Shown piece by piece: positions 57,590-64,000 of a DNA stretch of 64,000 nucleotides. Both the position numbers and the translations under genes were made by a program. The notes below the pieces were generated by a model that was not told the DNA's origin, did no database searches, and saw nothing but the letters and a program-made list of their open reading frames with translations. The DNA comes from Setomelanomma holmii. Taxonomy: Eukaryota > Ascomycota > Dothideomycetes > Pleosporales > Phaeosphaeriaceae. The stretch covers positions 62,001 to 126,000 of the forward strand of contig ML978155.1 of the NCBI GenBank assembly GCA_010015745.1, read 5' to 3'. Numbering within the stretch: position 1 is the first letter of the stretch; every line of letters starts with the position of its first letter.

Positions 57590-58628
57590 TCATCGAGAAA
57601 TGTGCTCCCAGTCATCCTGCATGACACCTTGCTCTGTTTGAAGCATAGCTACCAGCTCGTCCCACTCCTCGTATGATAGTACTTCGCACTCATCGATGAG
57701 CTGGGTAATCTCAACGACTAGCACCGCTGCGCGCTGTTGAGCCTGGTGAAGCGAGATGTCGTTTGGTTCTATCTCAAAGTCCCAATACCTCCCAGTCTTC
57801 GAAGTCTTGGTAGCCGACTGCATTGCGTGTGCCGCCTCTGTTCATCAGCGCTCCTATCGCACTCCCGATCTTCAGTAGTCTCGTTCTCCACTGTTCGTCG
57901 CTGCAAAGCATTTGCTCACTTTCTTTGCCAGTTGAGATAGGGAGTATCGCTTGAATAAACTCAAGGAAGAGGCTTTTGAGGCTCCGCCACAAATTTTCGA
58001 ACCATCTTCGACTCCAGTCCATGAATTTTGACGTTAGGAACCTCTGTAAAACTGCTGGCAAGACGTTTGTGCTTTCATTTCGTGTGAGACGAGCGAGGTT
58101 GCCGAACAAGCCAGTCATCTCAAACACCAGTATGAAGGTCAAGTCTGCACATGTAGCTCAAGCGCCGCTAACAGACAAGACGAGCTCATTCATCCAAGCT
58201 CGATATTGTGGGTCCAGCCAATCTGCGTAAAATTAGCTGACATCGTTTAAGCTCGATTGCCCAGCCTCGCCAAGACTCGCCCTCAAGCTCATGAAGCTCA
58301 ACAGCGATAAGAGCTGTCCTTGGATCCCGCCGAGAACTGCCGTGTCTAACGGCGAACACAGTCTTCCGACAGCATTCAGCCGCCTGTTGGAGCTCGCGAA
58401 ACTGGTCGCCAAGAGGGCAGCAAAGGGTGTCGCCAGACCAAGAGGCAGAAGCGATGCGATTGGACCTGCGACTGCATTACCGACGGGTGGCGCTCTGTAT
58501 TTCTGCACCATCTGAGCTGCCTTCGATGGGTTCCGCCTGAGCCACTGGATTGGTCCTGGGAGAATTGAGCTGCAACATCCACCTTCGGGCTCATGCTCTT
58601 CGGCATGGCTTGGGCGCGAGTTCGACAT
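57590..58628 (-). CDS. conserved-type fungal protein of unknown function with membrane-associated N-half
   Basis: Exons 58628-58277, 58222-58173, 58118-57789 and 57742-57590 encode 294 aa; introns 54, 54 and 46 nt. The first exon has PIQWLRRNPSKAAQMVQKYRAPPVGNAVAGPIASLLPLGLATPFAALLATSFASSNRRLNAVGRLCSPLDTAVLGG, including a hydrophobic segment (about 55-80) with small residues. Then NWLDPQYRAWMNELVLS, MTGLFGNLARLTR, a Trp-rich helix (DWSRRWFENLWRSLKSLFLEFIQ), LLKIGSAIGALMNRGGTRNAVGYQDFEDWE and a helical acidic C-terminus (AQQRAAVLVVEITQLIDECEVLSYEEWDEL). I recognise this architecture only as a recurring fungal hypothetical. Donors of introns 1 and 2 (GTCTTG, GTTAGC) are weak, so these junctions are less sure. 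ATGs at 58637 and 58697 are alternatives. Confidence 0.7.
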
Positions 58629-59773
58629 TGACGGCATGAGGAGACTCCAGACAGAAACCGTATGGGAGGGAGGTTGCAAGTATCGAGGCTGGCCCAAGCT
58701 GGAGGAGCGTCACTTTGCGTATCATTACGCGACTATCTTGGCAAAAGCTCGAGAAGCAGGAGCGATGGACTCCGCATTCACCTCAACCTTCCCAACCCGG
58801 CAAGTACTCATACAGCCCATCAATCACTGCAAATCCCCCGCGAAGTTTCCAAGCTCCTCCGCACGTGCGTCATGACTGCGTAAGGGCGCTGAGGTCCTCC
58901 ACACCACACATCCACCTTCCAAATCTCGATTTCACGACGCTTGGTACCTCTTACGATCTGCTTTCAACTCAACGTTCCTGAACAGGCAAGTAATCTTACG
59001 AACTGTCAATTACTGTAAATTCCCCGCGAAGTTTCCCGCCTTCTCTGCAGATCCGTTGCGGCCGGGTGAAGGCACTGAGGTCCTCCACAGTCCACATTCA
59101 CCTAGCGAATGTTGAGGTCAACAAGCTTTGTAGCTTGCCCGATCTGCTTTCACCTCAACATTACTTCCTGGCTGGGGAAAATCTGTGATAATGAGGCCTT
59201 ACTGAGGCCCTGGTACAAAGTCGAGCATTGTGCGGACCCTGGCCGAAAATGCCCATAGACTCACGCGCAATCACGCTTTGACGATCTCCATGAGTTCGTT
59301 TCCCAGCATGGCGAAACCCTTCATTTATGATGTATTCATACGTGTAGATCTAGCAGACCCTGCGATGATTTATCAAAGAGCCTTGAAACTCAGACAAAAC
59401 TTGAGGCACCGCCGCTGGGCAGCTTAATTTGTTCTCTCTATTGCATCCGACGAAGAGAGGTGATGATTTGGATATTGCAAAGCAGCTATGGAGGGATTGT
59501 AGCATTGTACTGGTAATCTGGCGAGAAGGAGGTAAAAGGTGTGTGGGCTGGATTGAAGACATGGGAAAAGGACAAGTTCACCTCGAAATCAAAATCAACT
59601 GATACATCGGTGGTTCATAATCGTTCATTCATCTACTCAGGCTATGCAGCATGTATGCTTCTACCACCATTTTCAAGCTAACGCACAAAAGGCGATTGAG
59701 AAGACAATACATGTCATGCTAGGTTTGCGGACCTGCAGACATTCTTACAGACCCGATACCCTGTAGCACCTAC
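58629..59773. other. intergenic stretch with a diverged tandem duplication
   Basis: 1.1 kb upstream of the minus-strand hypothetical gene and downstream of the DJ-1-like gene. The 186-bp duplication is listed separately; the rest shows nothing else. Confidence 0.5.
58765..59165 (-). repeat. diverged tandem duplication, period 186 bp, about 2.2 copies
   Basis: Three anchors recur at exactly 186 bp: CGAAGTTTCC at 58841 and 59027, GAGGTCCTCC at 58891 and 59077, and CTTTCA at 58961 and 59147 (with a related CATTCACCTCAAC at 58775 as a third partial copy). Between anchors the copies differ by many substitutions but almost no net indel. It sits in the probable promoter of the gene at 57590-58628. 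Confidence 0.88.
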
Positions 59774-60691
59774 TTAGTTTGTGGAGTAGGCCCCAGGCAC
59801 GTCCCAGATAGCAGCGTAAGGGTCGTGGTGCATATCAGTCTCGCGATTGTATTCGCTCGACAAAGAAAGGTAGTGCGCGACCTCCTCGCCGTAGACACGG
59901 TTAATGAAAGCATATGCTACATCAATGCCTGCCGAAATGCCGCTTGAAGTAAAGATGTTGCCGTCTTCAGTCCAGCGTGCCGTGGGGATCCAGTTGACTT
60001 TGTCACCCTGAGTGACTACCCAGGACCAGGAACGCTTGTTCGAAGTGGCGTTACGACCATCCAGGATACCGGATCGTGAGAGAATGGTAGATCCTGTACA
60101 GACAGAAACAATGTACTTGAGCTTTGGGTAGACGGTCTTGACGAAGGCGATCTCCTCGGTGAGAGGCTGGCGTGTACCGCCGCCACCTGGGACTATGAGC
60201 ACCTCAATCTCGGACACATTGGACGGCGCAGAGGGAGACATTGTATTGTCGTAGCCATGACTTTGGCGATTCTCAATGCGCATTGTGCGCTTGGCGACCG
60301 CGTGACCGCCTTGTCCATCGTCACAAGGTTTTGAGGCGGTTTCGTTGCCACCAGTGCTAGGTCTGCCGTAGCTAGTCTTGGCCAAATAGTCCTTAAAGGT
60401 GATTGTCGGTACAATGCTCTCTCCGAAGGCGCTGCCTGCCATAGCGGTGCCGACTGGGTCCATGGTTGCGCTAAGAACCGAGAGGGTCATCTTTGTGTAG
60501 TTCCCGTAGAGCATAGAGAGAGTGTTGAGCACGTCAGCAGGTCCGAACAGATCGAGAGCCTGGAAATGAGGAAAGACCAGGAAGCCATAGTGAGTGGGAA
60601 GCTCAGTGGTGTTGGCAAAAAGTGGCTGTTTCGGTGCTGCCAAACTCAATGGCAGAGCTGCAAGCAGCGATGTCAAGTGTAGATTGTGCAT
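59774..60691 (-). CDS. secreted DJ-1/PfpI (GATase1-like) family protein
   Basis: Single exon, 305 aa from the ATG at 60691; the frame extends further upstream but only this start gives a signal peptide (MHNLHLTSLLAALPLSLAAP). The DJ-1/PfpI fold is evident: YGFLVFPHFQALDLFGPADVLNTL at the start, VLIVPGGGGTRQPLTEE in the middle, the nucleophile elbow YIVSVCTGSTILSRSGILDGRNATSNK with its Cys, and GIDVAYAFINRVYGEEVA near the end. A low-complexity insert (about 112-150) interrupts the domain. Members include isonitrile hydratases, chaperones and proteases; secreted fungal ones are uncharacterised. Four or more N-glycosylation sequons are present. Region 60692-62086 is the promoter side. Confidence 0.9.
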   Translation of the reverse strand: MHNLHLTSLLAALPLSLAAPKQPLFANTTELPTHYGFLVFPHFQALDLFGPADVLNTLSMLYGNYTKMTLSVLSATMDPVGTAMAGSAFGESIVPTITFKDYLAKTSYGRPSTGGNETASKPCDDGQGGHAVAKRTMRIENRQSHGYDNTMSPSAPSNVSEIEVLIVPGGGGTRQPLTEEIAFVKTVYPKLKYIVSVCTGSTILSRSGILDGRNATSNKRSWSWVVTQGDKVNWIPTARWTEDGNIFTSSGISAGIDVAYAFINRVYGEEVAHYLSLSSEYNRETDMHHDPYAAIWDVPGAYSTN

Positions 60692-62086
60692 AGTCGTGGA
60701 GTTGGTGTTATGATGCTTGAGATTGGGTTTTGCGATACTGGTGCTCTGGTGAAAGGTTCGAAGCGTGAGGCTTAAAAGTGGATGCGGTCTCGTAAGGAAG
60801 ATACGAGTGATCTTTGTAGACGAAGCAAGGGCTAATGGTGAAAGGAGATGTGACCACACAGAGAGCTCAAAGTCTTGTCCAAACGAACATTGTCGAGAAA
60901 CACCCTGCCTCATATACTCACCTTGACAATGCAAACGCCATGGCACTTCTTCGTCCGAAAATCGCGTGAAGGATCTTGGGCACGTCTTCCTGTAAGTCAT
61001 GTACTGTAGTTAATATGTCGCGCATAGAGCTCTTGGCGGTTGTGGCCTCGCTACAGCCCTATGGGACAGCAACACAGCTGAGATTCGTGTCAAATGACCG
61101 GCACAACCGACGGCTACGGGCGTAAGCCCGGGAATTAGGCTGCTTGTGTGACTTGCGCTGCTCCTCCCATCTCTAGATCAAGTCTTCGCGGGGCGTAACA
61201 CAAGAATGAGAAGGTTTGAGGGACTTCTGTTGATAGCTATTGGAAGTTGGTGCCAGATGCGGCTGTCGGAATTCTGGTGTCCTCGTGTAGCCTCGACTGC
61301 GCGCAGTCGGGCGAGATAAATGAAGTTGAGGGGTGGATATTGAGCCATATTAGCCAGAGTGTGGGGAACCCCGTGTTGTTACCTGGTCAAAGGATCGTGA
61401 TGAATCTGATTGGACATATCTGTGAAGCTTTCCAGGTTCGCGGCGAACCACCGCTACGAGTGTTGGCACGCCGCCATACACGCGCAAGAAGAGACTGCAT
61501 CATGGACATCTCTGGATGCAGGGCGGACTTAGCGAGTGTGCATGGACATCGTGATGTGCTATACAGTACTCGAGATCTGCGTCTTACAGTGTTGTCGCCG
61601 GCGTGTCAAGACATGCTCAGGCACATCGGCTGTCCTCAAACTCAGAATTCAAGTTCTCATTGAGGTCTGGACGATATCGGCTCCGCTCGACAGCGTAAAA
61701 ATGGCCGCGATGGCGTGTGTTAAGAAAAGAGTTCAATGCTTGCAGCCTTGTATTTGCCAGCAGAGACATTATCAACAAAGCAGTATCTCCAGGCCCAAGA
61801 TGAGAATCGGTGAACATGGAGGTGGACGAGTGGTATCGAGATCTGAATGATGGGCGGCCCATCCCGAAGAGCTCTTGACGCCAAGGCGTTCCTACTGCGC
61901 AGCGATGACGCACGTCGCAGCACCCGTGATCTGTAACTTTTCACTGGGACGAGTGCGTCAACTATAGCGCTCACAGTTGCTCCTCTCAGGTCCCGATGCA
62001 TGCAGCTCCTTGCGCGATATTCCCTGCCTCGACGAGGTAGATCCTGCCAATCCTAAGCTCCCTTCGGCCCTGCCTGCAGCCCCGCG
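60692..62086. other. divergent intergenic stretch, 1.4 kb
   Basis: Promoters of the DJ-1-like (minus) and MFS (plus) genes. The upstream extension of the DJ-1-like frame to 61000 lacks support as coding. Other frames are short and overlapping. Confidence 0.45.
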
Positions 62087-63868
62087 ATGCCGGGCAGACG
62101 ACCAGCCTTCGACTCGCGCAAGAGCTCGACATTGCACTATCAGACCTTTCCCACGGCACCACCGAGGTCGCGTGGCCGTCCGCTCTTCTCGACACCCGAA
62201 GGCGATCATGGCAGCGGCGACGAGTCGGACGATCACCACAATGAGTCGCCCCTGCCCAAGCGGCAGCTGATCGTGCTTGCCATCATTGCGCTTGCCGAGC
62301 AAACGGCCCTCAACTCTATCAGCCCATATCTGCCCGAGATGACAAAGACGTTCCCAGAGGTCAAGGAGGGACAGGCTGGGCTGTATGTGGGCCTTATCGC
62401 GTCGTCGTTCGCGCTGGCACAGTTCACGACCAACTTCTTCTGGGGCTGGCTGTCTGATAAGATTGGGAGGAAGCCTGTCATCGTACTTGGCACGTTCCTG
62501 ACCATGTGCTGCTTCGTCGCATTCGGCTTCTGCAGAACGCTCTGGCAGGCCGTCATGGTGCAGGCAATGATGGGACTGGTCAATGGCAACTCTGGCGTCG
62601 TCTCAACCTGCCTGGGGGAAATCACAGATCGCAGCAATCAGTCGCGTGCCTTTACATACCTGCCTGTTGTGTATGGCATTGGTGGCATCACCGGGCCTAT
62701 TGTTGGTGGCCTCTTGGTCTTCTACAAGAACCCACTCGATCAGAGCAAGCCCAACCCGTTCCCATATCTGTTGCCAAACGTGTTCTCCGCCGCAGTCCTC
62801 GCTGTCGACCTGGTCATCTGCATGCTCTTCTTGGAGGAGAGCTTGGAAGAGGCAAAGGATATGCCGCCTTTAGGGAAGAGGATAGGAAATTTATTCTCAT
62901 GGATGTGGCAGTTCACGAGCTCGACACGACCGACCTACGTACGCCGTCTGCTCGGGAAACACAAGAGCCATCGTTCACGCGACGCGAACGGCATACATGA
63001 GGACAATGACGATGATGATGCGTCTGATGCCTCGGGAGAATCTGCGCCTACGTTGTTTCCACACACCAGTGGTGAGAATCTCACGAGCAAGGAAATCCTC
63101 AATCGCGACACCGTGCTTCTGTTGGTCACGTACTTCATCTTCCAACTCGCAAACATTTCCTACAATTCTCTGTACCCTATTTTCGCTGAAGAGCTGCCAC
63201 CAACAGGGCGAGGTCTAAAGCCTGAGGCCGTTGGTCTTTCTTTGTCATTTGCAGGTGCAATCACAATTGTGTTTCAAGTGGGCATTTTTGGCAAACTACG
63301 TGGCAAGCTAGGGAACAAGGTCGCGTACAGAGTCAGCTTAGCATTGTTTGTCGCAGCTTTCATCCTGATGCCTTGGGTCGGGTATTCAGATAGTAAGGGC
63401 GTTGGAGGCGGTGCAGTATGGCTGTGGTTCGAACTCGGCGTAGTGTTGGTGATCAAGACGATCGCAGGCGTTGGTGGTCTCACAGCTGCTCTCCTTTTGG
63501 TAAACTTAGCACTCCCATTCCTTGCTTCTCGACTAACGTGTTTGCAGATCACCAACTCCGCGCCAAATCACAATGTCCTGGGTACGCTGAACGGGCTGGC
63601 TCAGACACTCTCAGCAGCAGGTCGTGCAGCCGGCCCTTTCATATCAGGTTCTCTATTCACCGCTGCCACAAAGATTCAACCAAAGGGCGAGGCACTTCCC
63701 TTTGGCATTTTCGCGGGCATCTCGTTGCTGGGCTTCATCATGAGCTTCGGCATTCGCGGCGAAGGGCTTGAAGCCGAAGGATGGAGCGACGAAAGCGATG
63801 AGAGCGACAAGGACGACGATGAAGAGGATATCGGCACGAACGAGCGGACCGGTCTGGTGCGCAAGTAG
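62087..63868 (+). CDS. major facilitator superfamily transporter, ZIFL/YCR023C-like
   Basis: Exons 62087-63499 and 63548-63868 give 577 aa. A hydrophilic 60-residue N-tail precedes TM1 (QLIVLAIIALAEQTALNSISPYLPEM). The MFS motif between TM2 and TM3 reads FFWGWLSDKIGRKPVIVLG. Motif C lies in YGIGGITGPIVGGLLVF. A charged central loop of about 90 residues (HEDNDDDDASDASG) divides the halves, and the C-tail is acidic (SDESDESDKDDDEED). The WGWLSDxxGRKP signature fits the ZIFL/YCR023C subgroup, whose plant members export Zn or H+-coupled solutes; the substrate here is unknown. The 48-nt intron between LTAALLL and ITNSAPN has GT-AG ends, is divisible by three and contains no stop, so retention would insert 16 residues in a late TM helix. 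Confidence 0.92.
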   Translation: MPGRRPAFDSRKSSTLHYQTFPTAPPRSRGRPLFSTPEGDHGSGDESDDHHNESPLPKRQLIVLAIIALAEQTALNSISPYLPEMTKTFPEVKEGQAGLYVGLIASSFALAQFTTNFFWGWLSDKIGRKPVIVLGTFLTMCCFVAFGFCRTLWQAVMVQAMMGLVNGNSGVVSTCLGEITDRSNQSRAFTYLPVVYGIGGITGPIVGGLLVFYKNPLDQSKPNPFPYLLPNVFSAAVLAVDLVICMLFLEESLEEAKDMPPLGKRIGNLFSWMWQFTSSTRPTYVRRLLGKHKSHRSRDANGIHEDNDDDDASDASGESAPTLFPHTSGENLTSKEILNRDTVLLLVTYFIFQLANISYNSLYPIFAEELPPTGRGLKPEAVGLSLSFAGAITIVFQVGIFGKLRGKLGNKVAYRVSLALFVAAFILMPWVGYSDSKGVGGGAVWLWFELGVVLVIKTIAGVGGLTAALLLVNLALPFLASRLTCLQITNSAPNHNVLGTLNGLAQTLSAAGRAAGPFISGSLFTAATKIQPKGEALPFGIFAGISLLGFIMSFGIRGEGLEAEGWSDESDESDKDDDEEDIGTNERTGLVRK

Positions 63869-64000
63869 GCCTTGTACAGCAGTGTGTTTCTCGTGGCACT
63901 AGATTTGTAAGTCATTTGCATAGCTTGATCTACTCAGACTAGCGCGGCGTTATTATGTTGGAGCGGCAAGGAGACGGTACAATAGATTATGGTGTCTCCT

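Overview
The window is nuclear DNA of a filamentous ascomycete (Pezizomycotina, probably Dothideomycetes; the class is inferred from gene repertoire and not proven). Genes are split by short introns of about 45-60 nt with GT(A/G)-AG ends. Recognisable proteins include fungal-specific families (Pth11-like rhodopsin-domain protein, DUF3632, Fot1/pogo transposase, PIR-repeat wall protein) beside conserved eukaryotic housekeeping genes (SAR1, NUP53, eL14, NAC-alpha, ATP synthase d, eL24). Exon boundaries were worked out by hand from frame continuity, splice consensus and family conservation. The 190-base run of N at 7144-7333 is an assembly gap inside a transposon.

Layout. 1-10 kb is an accessory-looking stretch: a Pth11-like membrane protein, a GH45 endoglucanase-like gene with an altered catalytic position, then a Fot1/pogo DNA transposon with near-perfect 44-bp terminal repeats and TA target duplication. 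9.7-15 kb is sparse: a small membrane protein, a small Gly-rich protein and a PIR-repeat cell-wall protein. 16-25 kb is a dense housekeeping block: SAR1, NUP53, an F-box-like protein, RPL14, EGD2 and ATP7, the last three close together on the plus strand. 27-36 kb alternates small fungal-specific genes (hypothetical, aspzincin-like secreted protein without zinc motif, GlcG/HbpS-like secreted protein, DUF3632, 4HBT thioesterase, GFA-domain protein). At 37.4-38.9 kb lies a broken acyltransferase gene. Then come 8.7 kb without a supported gene, ending at a C2H2 regulator resembling FlbC. 51-55 kb holds a NIM1-type kinase of the Gin4/Hsl1/Cdr2 group. 56-64 kb holds RPL24, a conserved fungal membrane protein whose upstream region carries a diverged 186-bp tandem duplication, a secreted DJ-1/PfpI protein and an MFS transporter.

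No biosynthetic cluster, CRISPR-like array or obviously new multi-gene system was found. The most unusual signals are at gene-structure level: a required 2-nt exon in SAR1, a GC-AG intron in ATP7, stop-free introns of 3n length in the MFS and possibly the GFA gene, a three-way tandem splice acceptor in the PIR gene, two secreted proteins of hydrolase families lacking catalytic residues, and a two-lesion acyltransferase pseudogene.
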